Part shown: piece by piece, positions 56,652-64,000 of the stretch
Numbering within the stretch: position 1 is the first letter of the stretch
Layout of the letters: the number at the start of each line of letters is the position of its first letter
Source of the DNA: an uncultured Microbacterium sp.
GTDB lineage: Bacteria; Actinomycetota; Actinomycetes; Actinomycetales; Microbacteriaceae
Direction of reading: 5' to 3'
Length of the DNA: 64,000 bases
NCBI RefSeq assembly: GCF_900078385.1
Contig: NZ_FLQR01000001.1
Coordinates: 248,001 to 312,000, forward strand
Notes under the pieces: generated by a model
The model's database searches: none
What the model was told of the DNA's origin: nothing
Seen by the model: only the letters and a program-made list of their open reading frames with translations
Translations under genes and position numbers: made by a program

Positions 56652-57326
56652 ATGACCGATCCGCTGCCCCACCGCGACACGTGGCGCGCCGTCGACCGCT
56701 ACCTCGCCGACACGCTCGTCGGCCACGACCCCGCCCTCGAAGAGGCCGTGCGGCGGCAGAACGCGGCCGATCTGCCCGCCATCGAGGTCGCCCCCGTGAA
56801 CGGAAAGCTCCTGCACCTCCTCGCCCGCATCGCCGGCGCCCGCCGTGTGCTCGAGATCGGCACCCTCGGCGCCTACTCGACGATCTGGCTGGCCCGCGCC
56901 CTCCCGGAAGACGGCCGCGTCGTCACGATCGAGGCCGAGCCGCGGAACGCGTCCCTCGCCAGGGAGAACCTCGACCGCGCCGGCGTCGGCGCCCGCGTCG
57001 AGATCAGGGTCGGGCGGGGCGCCGACGTCCTCCCCACCCTCGTGGGGGAGGAGCCCTTCGACTTGGTCTTCATCGACGCCGACAAGGAGTCCAACACGAT
57101 CTACCTGGACTGGGCCGCGCGTCTCGGCCGCCCGGGCACCGTCGTCATCGTCGACAACGTCGTGCGGTCGGGCCGGATCGCAGACGCCGGCGACGACGAC
57201 CCGCAGATCGTCGGGGTCCGTGCGGGGCTCCGGATGCTGGGGACCGACCCGCGGTTCGATGCGACGGCGCTGCAGACGCTCGACGCGAAGGGCTGGGACG
57301 GCGTCGCCGTCGCGCTCGTCCTTTGA
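56652..57326 (+). CDS. SAM-dependent O-methyltransferase (catechol/caffeoyl-CoA type)
   Basis: 224 residues. VLEIGTLGAYSTIWLARALP is the SAM loop, RVVTIEAEPRNASLARENL the ribose-binding strand, and FDLVFIDADKESNTIYLDWA the metal-binding aspartates of the methyltransferase-3 family. VIVDNVVRSGRI follows. Substrate unknown, probably a catechol-like compound. Confidence 0.9.
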   Translation: MTDPLPHRDTWRAVDRYLADTLVGHDPALEEAVRRQNAADLPAIEVAPVNGKLLHLLARIAGARRVLEIGTLGAYSTIWLARALPEDGRVVTIEAEPRNASLARENLDRAGVGARVEIRVGRGADVLPTLVGEEPFDLVFIDADKESNTIYLDWAARLGRPGTVVIVDNVVRSGRIADAGDDDPQIVGVRAGLRMLGTDPRFDATALQTLDAKGWDGVAVALVL

Positions 57327-58706
<1,380 letters not shown>

Positions 58707-58728
58707 CAGATCGAGGAGAGGGGGAGCC

Positions 58729-59199
58729 GTGGTCAAGACGACGGCTCCCCCTTCCCCTTCCCGCCGCACGGTCGACGTGCGCGACTGGGTCGGGGGAGTG
58801 CGCCTCTCGGCCTTCTCCGGCATCATGCTGGGCCTCGTCGTGCTGGCCGCGTTCGCGCTCGTGCCGACCATCGGCACGTACCTCGACCAGCGGCAGCAGA
58901 TCGCCGCGCTGCAGGAGAGCGTGCGGCTGAGCGAGGAGCAGGTCGTGGCCCTCGAGGCCGAGCGCGACCGCTGGGCGGATCCCGCCTACATCACGTCGCA
59001 GGCGCGCGAGCGCCTGTACTACGTCAAGCCCGGCGAGGTGGTCTACCTCGTCGACGACGACCTCCCGCAGGGCACCATCCCGCCCGAGCAGGCGCCCGTG
59101 AGCGAGGACGTCGAAGAGACGACGACCGACTGGATGACGCAGTTCGTGCGCTCCGTCGCGAACGCGGGCCTGGCCCGCTCCGTCGCCGTCGAGGACTGA
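58729..59199 (+). CDS. ftsB: Septum formation initiator, FtsB/DivIC family
   Basis: 156 residues from GTG 58729 after GAGGAGAGGGGGAG. A cytosolic tail, one membrane helix at about 29-50 (FSGIMLGLVVLAAFALVP), then a coiled coil (QRQQIAALQESVRLSEEQV) and the family motif ERDRWADPAYITSQARERLYY. Partner of FtsL/FtsQ in the divisome. The enolase gene 22 bp upstream is a usual neighbour in actinobacteria. Confidence 0.92.
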   Translation: MVKTTAPPSPSRRTVDVRDWVGGVRLSAFSGIMLGLVVLAAFALVPTIGTYLDQRQQIAALQESVRLSEEQVVALEAERDRWADPAYITSQARERLYYVKPGEVVYLVDDDLPQGTIPPEQAPVSEDVEETTTDWMTQFVRSVANAGLARSVAVED

Positions 59200-59263
59200 C
59201 CCCGGCACAGCCGGACCGCGCCCGGCGGCCGCCCGACCCAGCGTCCGGCCAGGTGACGGCCGG

Positions 59264-59269
59264 TACCCT
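59264..59269 (+). promoter_or_regulatory. -10 of DUF501-protease operon
   Basis: TACCCT ends six bases before GTG 59276, in the 76-bp gap after ftsB. Confidence 0.45.
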
Positions 59270-59275
59270 GGACGG

Positions 59276-59788
59276 GTGCCACACCTGACGCCTGCGACAC
59301 CCGCCGACCTCGACGTCATGCGCGAGCAGCTCGGCCGGCCCATGCGCGGCGTCGTCGGCGTCGCGGCCCGCTGCGTGTGCGGCAACCCGACCGTCGTGGC
59401 CACGGAACCGCGTCTTCCCGACGGCACGCCGTTCCCCACCTTCTACTACCTGACCCACCCCGGCGCGACCGCGGCGATGTCGGCGCTGGAGGCCACGCAG
59501 GTCATGCGCGAACTCGCCGACGAGCTCGCCGCCGACGACGACCTGCAGGCCGAGTACGCCGCCGCGCACGCCGCGTACCTGGCCGACCGGGCGGCCTACG
59601 GCGAGGTCGAGGAGATCGCCGGCATCTCGGCCGGCGGCATGCCGACCCGCGTGAAGTGCCTGCACGCCCTCGCCGGGCACGCCCTGGCCGCCGGTCCCGG
59701 CGTCAACCCGATCGGCGACCGTGCCCTCGCACGCGGCGACTGGTCCCGCGAGCGGTGCACGTGCGCGAACCCGCGGACGGCGACGTGA
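59276..59788 (+). CDS. DUF501 family protein
   Basis: 170 residues. Conserved blocks RPMRGVVGVAARCVCGNP, FPTFYYLTHP, MPTRVKCLHALAGHALA and the closing ERCTCANP. Cysteines in CVCGNP and CTC suggest a metal or disulfide, not proven. Function unknown, but position after ftsB is conserved across actinobacteria, which hints at an envelope or division link. The stop overlaps the protease GTG. Confidence 0.9.
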   Translation: MPHLTPATPADLDVMREQLGRPMRGVVGVAARCVCGNPTVVATEPRLPDGTPFPTFYYLTHPGATAAMSALEATQVMRELADELAADDDLQAEYAAAHAAYLADRAAYGEVEEIAGISAGGMPTRVKCLHALAGHALAAGPGVNPIGDRALARGDWSRERCTCANPRTAT

Positions 59789-61101
59789 CGGCGCGCCTCG
59801 CGCGGCTCGCGGCCGCCTTCGTCGTGACGCTCGCACTGAGTGCCGGTGCCGTCGGATCGACCGCGGCCACCGCGGCGCCCGTGGACGAGGCGCCCGCGGC
59901 CCCCGCCGCCGACACCGACCCGACCCGCGCCGCCGAGTACTGGCTCGACGACTACGGTGTGCGCGAGGCCTGGAAGACCGCCAAGGGCAAGGGCGTCACG
60001 ATCGCCGTCATCGACACCGGGATCGGCCGGACTCCCGTCGAGTTCGCCGGCGCCGTCGCCGGCGGCAAGGACTTCTCCGGGGTCGGCTCGCCCGACGGAC
60101 GGACACCCGTCGGCGCCGTCGACGCGAACCACGGCAGCTGGGTGGCATCCCTCGCCGCGGGACGCGGCACGAGCGCGGACGCCGGCATGATCGGCGTCGC
60201 TCCGGAGGCGAGCCTCCTGTCGCTGTCGATCGGCTTCGGCGCGTCGGCATCCGTCCCCTTCGTCGACCAGGTCGCCGACGCGATGCGCTGGGCCGTCGAC
60301 CATGGGGCCGACATCATCAACCTGTCGTTCACGACCAACACGCTGGACTGGGACGAGAGCTGGGATGACGCGTTCCTGTACGCGTTCGAGCACGACGTGG
60401 TCGTGGTCGTCGCCGCCGGGAACAAGGGCAGCGGCACCGACATCGTCGGGGCGCCCGCGACCATCCCCGGGGTCCTCACCGTCGCCGGCGTCGACAAGGC
60501 CGGCAGGGCCAGTCGCGAGGCCTCGACGCAGGGCATCACGATCGGCATCTCGGCGCCGAGCGAGGAGCTCCTCGGCGTCTCCGCGGACGGCCAGATGGTG
60601 CTCTGGAACGGCACGAGCGGCGCGGCGCCCATCGTCGCGGGGATCGCCGCGCTCGTCCGCTCGGCGCACCCCGACCTCGACGCGGCGAACGTCATCAACC
60701 GGCTCATCCGCACCGCCAAGCGCGTGCCGGGGGTCACGAGCGTCCCGAACGCGCTGTACGGCTACGGCCTCATCGACGCCGCGGCCGCCGTCAAGACGCC
60801 CGTCACGGCCGTGAGCGCCAACCCGATGGGGAGCCTTCAGGAGTGGATCCGGGTGTACCGGCGGGCGGAGGCGACGCCGCTGCCGACACCCACCGTCGCC
60901 CCCGTGGAGATCCCGCCGCTGCCCGTCGCAGATCCCGCGGCCCGGCCCGGCTCGCCCCTGCTGCCGAGCCCGGAGACCCTCCGCTACGGGACTGTCCCGC
61001 TCGTCGCCGGAACCCTGGCGGCTATAATGGTGGCGCTCGGCGTCACCGCTGCTGTCCGACGCATCAGATCGGCGCGCGAGTCGCGTACGCCGAGCCGTTG
61101 A
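59785..61101 (+). CDS. Membrane-anchored S8 serine protease, mycosin-like
   Basis: 438 residues from GTG 59785 (GTGA overlap with DUF501). Signal sequence (about 1-32), subtilase domain with Asp77 in VIDTGIGRTP, His116 in DANHGSWVASL, oxyanion Asn in VVAAGNKGSG and Ser278 in NGTSGAAPIVAG. A proline-rich linker and one C-terminal helix (PLVAGTLAAIMVALGVTAAV) with basic RRIRSARESR give the MycP layout of type VII secretion. No ESX gene is in the window, so the link to secretion is only by architecture. Confidence 0.9.
   Translation: MTARLARLAAAFVVTLALSAGAVGSTAATAAPVDEAPAAPAADTDPTRAAEYWLDDYGVREAWKTAKGKGVTIAVIDTGIGRTPVEFAGAVAGGKDFSGVGSPDGRTPVGAVDANHGSWVASLAAGRGTSADAGMIGVAPEASLLSLSIGFGASASVPFVDQVADAMRWAVDHGADIINLSFTTNTLDWDESWDDAFLYAFEHDVVVVVAAGNKGSGTDIVGAPATIPGVLTVAGVDKAGRASREASTQGITIGISAPSEELLGVSADGQMVLWNGTSGAAPIVAGIAALVRSAHPDLDAANVINRLIRTAKRVPGVTSVPNALYGYGLIDAAAAVKTPVTAVSANPMGSLQEWIRVYRRAEATPLPTPTVAPVEIPPLPVADPAARPGSPLLPSPETLRYGTVPLVAGTLAAIMVALGVTAAVRRIRSARESRTPSR
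61023..61028 (+). promoter_or_regulatory. Consensus -10 for ndh inside the protease gene
   Basis: A perfect TATAAT, rare in this GC-rich sequence, lies 94 bases before the ndh start within the codons for the protease membrane helix. No good -35. Confidence 0.5.
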
Positions 61102-61121
61102 TACAAGGAGTTCTTCCGACT

Positions 61122-62552
61122 GTGACTAGCACTGTGCCCAAGATCCTCATCGTCGGAGGCGGCTACGCGGGCTTCTACACCGCGTGGAAGCTCGAGAAGC
61201 ACCTCCGCAAGGGCGAAGCCGAGGTCACGATCGTCGACCCGCTCCCGTACATGACCTACCAGCCCTTCCTCCCGGAGGTGGCCGCGGGTGAGATCGAGGC
61301 GCGTCACGTCATCGTGGGGCTGCGCCGCCACCTGAAGAAGACCCGGGTCGTCACGGCCAAGATCACCGGGATCGATCACGCGAACCGCGTCGCCACGATC
61401 ACGCCCGAGGTCGGCGACTCCTGGGAGGAGCCGTACGACCAGATCGTCGTCACGGCCGGCGCCGTCTCACGCACCTTCCCGATCCCCGGCATCGCCGACA
61501 ACGCGATCGGGCTGAAGACGATCGAGGAGGCCGTCGCGATCCGCGACCGCATCCTCACGAACTTCGAGCGCGCCTCCAACCTGCCTCCCGGACCGCAGCG
61601 CGACCGCCTGCTCACCGTCGTCGTCGTCGGCGGCGGCTTCGCCGGCATCGAGGTGTTCGCGGAGGTCCGCGCACTGGCATCCTCGCTGCTGAAGGACTAC
61701 CCGCAGCTCCGTTTCGAGGACACGCACTTCCACCTCATCGAGGCGATGAGCCGCATCATGCCCGAGGTCTCGCTGAAGACCAGCGAGTGGGTGCTCAAGG
61801 ACCTCGCCAAGCGCGGTGCCTACGTGCACCTGGACACCCAGGTCACCGGCGCCGTCGACGGCAACGTCGAGCTCTCCACCGGCGAGGTGCTGCCCACCGA
61901 TCTCATCATCTGGACCGCGGGCGTCATGGCCAACCCCACCGTCGTCCGCGGCAGCGACCTGCCCGTCGAGGAGCGCGGCCGCATCCGCACCCGCGCCGAC
62001 CTCCGTGTCGGCACGCCGGAGGAGATCGTCGAGGGCGCCTGGGCGGCCGGCGACGTCTCCGCCGTCCCCGACCTCACCGGTGGCGGGGTCGGCGGCTACT
62101 GCGTCCCGAACGCACAGCACGCCGTGCGTCAGGCGAAGCTGCTCGCGAAGAACCTCACCGCGGTCCTCCGCGACGAGCTGCCCCGCGAGTACGTCCACAA
62201 GAACCTCGGTGCCGTCGCCGGCCTCGGGCTCTACAACGGCGTCTTCCAGTCTGGCAAGCTCGCGCTCAAGGGCTTCGTCGCGTGGGTCGCGCACCGCGGC
62301 TACCACGGCATGGCGATGCCGTCGTGGGAGCGCAAGTTCCGCGTCGTGGGCGACTGGTGGCAGAACTTCTGGCTGACGCGCGACAACGTGTCGCTGCAGA
62401 CGGTGCAGAACCCGCGCTACGTCTTCGAGGAGTTCGCCGCACGCCCGCGTCCGGCCGCTCCGGAGGCTGTGGCTCCCGCCGCGCCCGAGAAGAAGGCACC
62501 GGCGAAGAAGGCCGCCGCGAAGACTCCCGCCGCGGCGAAGTCCGCCGGCTGA
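61122..62552 (+). CDS. ndh: Type II NADH:quinone oxidoreductase
   Basis: 476 residues. Two dinucleotide folds, ILIVGGGYAGFYTAWKLEK for FAD and VVVVGGGFAGIEVFAEV for NADH, with WAAGDVSAVPD and a C-terminal amphipathic region that binds the membrane. GTG 61122 follows AAGGAG at 12 bases, longer than usual. The final 25 residues are an alanine-lysine-proline tail (PEKKAPAKKAAAKTPAAAK), not part of the enzyme fold and reminiscent of nucleic-acid- or membrane-binding tails. Confidence 0.92.
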   Translation: MTSTVPKILIVGGGYAGFYTAWKLEKHLRKGEAEVTIVDPLPYMTYQPFLPEVAAGEIEARHVIVGLRRHLKKTRVVTAKITGIDHANRVATITPEVGDSWEEPYDQIVVTAGAVSRTFPIPGIADNAIGLKTIEEAVAIRDRILTNFERASNLPPGPQRDRLLTVVVVGGGFAGIEVFAEVRALASSLLKDYPQLRFEDTHFHLIEAMSRIMPEVSLKTSEWVLKDLAKRGAYVHLDTQVTGAVDGNVELSTGEVLPTDLIIWTAGVMANPTVVRGSDLPVEERGRIRTRADLRVGTPEEIVEGAWAAGDVSAVPDLTGGGVGGYCVPNAQHAVRQAKLLAKNLTAVLRDELPREYVHKNLGAVAGLGLYNGVFQSGKLALKGFVAWVAHRGYHGMAMPSWERKFRVVGDWWQNFWLTRDNVSLQTVQNPRYVFEEFAARPRPAAPEAVAPAAPEKKAPAKKAAAKTPAAAKSAG

Positions 62553-62563
62553 CCGGCTAGCGT

Positions 62564-62599
62564 GGGGGCGTGACCGGCGGCGACGCCGGCCACGCCCCC
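62564..62599 (+). terminator. 15-bp hairpin after ndh overlapping the tRNA 5' end
   Basis: GGGGGCGTGACCGGC (62564-62578) and GCCGGCCACGCCCCC (62585-62599) pair over 15 positions with one mismatch. The last six bases of the right arm are the 5' acceptor strand of the following tRNA. Confidence 0.65.
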
Positions 62600-62666
62600 A
62601 TAGCCCAACGGCAGAGGCAGGCGACTTAAAATCGCTTCAGTCTGGGTTCGAGTCCCAGTGGGGGCA
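62594..62666 (+). tRNA. tRNA with anticodon UAA (Leu), short variable loop
   Basis: 73 nt. Acceptor GCCCCCA/TGGGGGC, 3-bp D stem, anticodon stem GGCGA/TCGCT around CTTAAAA (anticodon TAA), T stem CTGGG/CCCAG with TTCGAGT loop, discriminator A, CCA not encoded. The variable loop is only TTCAGT-sized (5 nt, 62637-62641), whereas bacterial tRNA-Leu normally has a long extra arm. The structure is certain; the amino acid is inferred from the anticodon. Confidence 0.9.
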
Positions 62667-62677
62667 CGGGCTGTCGC

Positions 62678-62683
62678 TATGCT
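62678..62683 (+). promoter_or_regulatory. -10 of the small lipoprotein-like gene
   Basis: TATGCT ends six bases before ATG 62690, the same spacing as at the other leaderless starts. Confidence 0.45.
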
Positions 62684-62689
62684 CGCGGC

Positions 62690-62875
62690 ATGCGACATCG
62701 CCTCCGCTTTCTCGGACCCGCCGTGATGGGCGTGGTGGCGTGCGGCGGCCTCGGCATGCGCGGCACCGGACCTGATGGAACATCCGTCGAGATCATCGAC
62801 CCCGCGCTCGAGGTAGACCGAGACATGGATGCCGAGACGGTCGGCGACTCGCTTCTCGTGCGCCCCGGCAGCTGA
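62690..62875 (+). CDS. 61-residue putative small lipoprotein
   Basis: MRHRLRFLGPAVMGVVACGG looks like a short signal sequence ending in a lipobox (VVAC, Cys18), followed by an acidic 43-residue mature part (SVEIIDPALEVDRDMDAE). No Shine-Dalgarno, but a leaderless-type promoter at the right distance supports it. No family recognised. It lies in the roughly 500-bp gap between the tRNA and the PLP-enzyme gene, which otherwise holds only the small frame below and a candidate promoter near 63062. Confidence 0.5.
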   Translation: MRHRLRFLGPAVMGVVACGGLGMRGTGPDGTSVEIIDPALEVDRDMDAETVGDSLLVRPGS

Positions 62876-62897
62876 ACGGCAGGCGCGCGGCCAGGGT

Positions 62898-62975
62898 TCA
62901 GTCGTACCCGAGGACGACGCACACGGCCGTTTCGGTCGAGGGCTCCTGAGGTCGCGGGGGGTCGGTCTGGTCCAC
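62898..62975 (-). CDS. Possible 25-residue microprotein
   Basis: The minus strand from GTG 62975 encodes a proline-rich start (DQTDPPRPQEPSTE) and a short hydrophobic end (TAVCVVLGYD). TATCGT stands seven bases before the GTG. Very small and without a known family, so it may be chance. Confidence 0.3.
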   Translation of the reverse strand: MDQTDPPRPQEPSTETAVCVVLGYD

Positions 62976-63160
62976 GTGTGCGACGATACCGGCCCGTGCC
63001 CGCCCTGCCGGGATGCACGCGCCGTGCATATGCGTCGCGTCGCGCGGTCCGGCGCGGGCGGTAATGTGGCCGCACGGACTCGATCGACACCGGGAACCAC
63101 CGTGCGTCGGACCGGGTCCCAACCCGCCGCCCACCGCCACGTCACGGAGCCCGCCCGCCC

Positions 63161-64000
63161 ATGAGCCTCGACCTCCTCGGCCGACCCGCCGGCACCGAGC
63201 CGTGGCGCGAGCCCGCGACCTACTGGGCGGCCCGATCGGCCGCGATCGCCGACCTCTCGGGACCCATCGCGACGATCGATCTGGACGCGCTCCGCTACAA
63301 CGCCCTCGACCTCGTGGTCCGTTCCAGCGGCGTGCCGATCAGGGTCGCGAGCAAGTCGATCCGCGTGCGCGACGTGCTCGACGCGACGCTCGCCCTCTCC
63401 GGCTACCGCGGCATCCTCGCCTTCACCCTGCCCGAGGCGCTCTGGCTCGCCGAGTCCCACGACGACGTCGTGCTCGGCTACCCGAGCGTCGACCGCGCGG
63501 CGATCGCCGCACTGGCCGCCGACCACGTGGCGGCGGAGCGCATCACACTCATGGTCGACGACCTCGCCCAGCTCGACCTGATCGATGCCGTCGTCCCGCC
63601 GGCGCGGCGTCCCGCCCTCCGGGTGGCGATCGACGTGGACGCGTCCTGGCGCGCCCCGGTCCTCGGGCACATCGGCGTACGCCGCTCGCCCGTGCACGAG
63701 GTCGCCGAGGTGCAGCGCCTCGCCCGCGCGATCGTCCGGCGCGACGGCTTCGCGCTGGTCGGGCTCATGATGTACGAGGCGCAGATCGCCGGCCAGCCGG
63801 ATGCCGCCGGCTCGGGCGACACCGTCGTGCGATGGATGCAGCGGCGCTCCGGCCACGAGCTCGGCCACCGCCGCGGCGAGATCGTCGCGGCGCTGCGCGA
63901 CATCGCTCCGCTCGAGTTCGTCAACGGCGGCGGCACCGGCTCGCTCGAGACGACGGCATCCGACCTCGCCGTCACCGAGACGACGGCCGGCAGCGGCCTC
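63161..64000 (+). CDS. PLP-dependent D-threonine aldolase/amino acid deaminase-like protein, cut by window end
   Basis: 280 codons from ATG 63161, open to the last base. An alanine-racemase-type N-terminal barrel: IATIDLDALRYNALDLV, then PIRVASKSIRVRDV with the PLP lysine, and FALVGLMMYEAQIAG. LEFVNGGGTGSLETT is the phosphate-binding region of the D-threonine-aldolase branch. TAATGT at 63062 may be its promoter. The C-terminal domain is outside the window, so the activity cannot be settled. Confidence 0.85.
   Translation, partial: MSLDLLGRPAGTEPWREPATYWAARSAAIADLSGPIATIDLDALRYNALDLVVRSSGVPIRVASKSIRVRDVLDATLALSGYRGILAFTLPEALWLAESHDDVVLGYPSVDRAAIAALAADHVAAERITLMVDDLAQLDLIDAVVPPARRPALRVAIDVDASWRAPVLGHIGVRRSPVHEVAEVQRLARAIVRRDGFALVGLMMYEAQIAGQPDAAGSGDTVVRWMQRRSGHELGHRRGEIVAALRDIAPLEFVNGGGTGSLETTASDLAVTETTAGSGL

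Overview
The window is very GC-rich chromosomal DNA, with almost every third codon position G or C, few gaps between genes, and many ATGA/GTGA stop-start overlaps. Gene content and order point to a Gram-positive actinobacterium of the Microbacteriaceae, most likely Microbacterium or a close relative. The main clues are a coproporphyrin-dependent heme cluster, a DUF222/13E12 HNH gene, tRNA-Gln next to glmU-prs, eno-ftsB-DUF501 synteny, and frequent leaderless starts. No phage, insertion sequence, CRISPR array or plasmid function was found. The window is core genome with a few accessory genes.

Layout. 1-9600: a complete protoheme pathway, with hemA running left (cut by the window edge) and hemE-cgoX-chdC-cpfC-hemC-hemD-hemB-hemL running right as one tightly overlapped operon. 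9601-18089: a DUF222-HNH gene with an SOS-like promoter, rsmA, a cAMP-phosphodiesterase-like phosphoesterase, a convergent Stealth phosphotransferase, then an aldo/keto reductase, ispE and an Eis-like acetyltransferase. 18121-24192: an ABC-F protein and a MarR regulator on the minus strand, then a 1201-residue secreted endo-galactanase behind an 11-bp palindromic operator. 24213-26802: tRNA-Gln, glmU and prs. 26822-32512: a P-type ATPase followed by an extracytoplasmic flavin electron-transfer set (FMN lipoprotein, ApbE, membrane-embedded NAD(P)H:flavin reductase). 32519-37200: a sensor kinase and response regulator divergent from a MacB/FtsX-type ABC exporter, with tandem 11-bp repeats between them.

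37244-40704: CorA, a broken VanZ-like gene, gnd and gntK, and a 40-residue membrane microprotein. 40756-48678: rplY, pth, mfd, then an APC permease and glutamate dehydrogenase on the minus strand. 48770-57326: a hexapeptide-repeat protein lacking the carbonic-anhydrase histidines, a zinc ribbon, ppc, nhaA, mazG, hisS and three small enzymes or unknowns. 57364-64000: eno, ftsB, DUF501, a mycosin-like protease, a type II NADH dehydrogenase, an unusual tRNA with anticodon UAA, two candidate microproteins, and a PLP enzyme cut by the window end.

Two genome-style signals run through the window. First, at fourteen starts a -10-like hexamer ends exactly six bases before the start codon, which implies leaderless mRNAs. 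Second, the hexamer GGATGC/GCATCC is used far more often than base composition predicts. The item closest to a distinct functional system is the ATPase/FMN-lipoprotein/ApbE/NqrB-FNR operon. The most unusual single arrangements are glmU starting two bases after a tRNA, a terminator-like hairpin that shares the 5' acceptor strand of tRNA-UAA, and a hemE whose Shine-Dalgarno points to an ATC codon.
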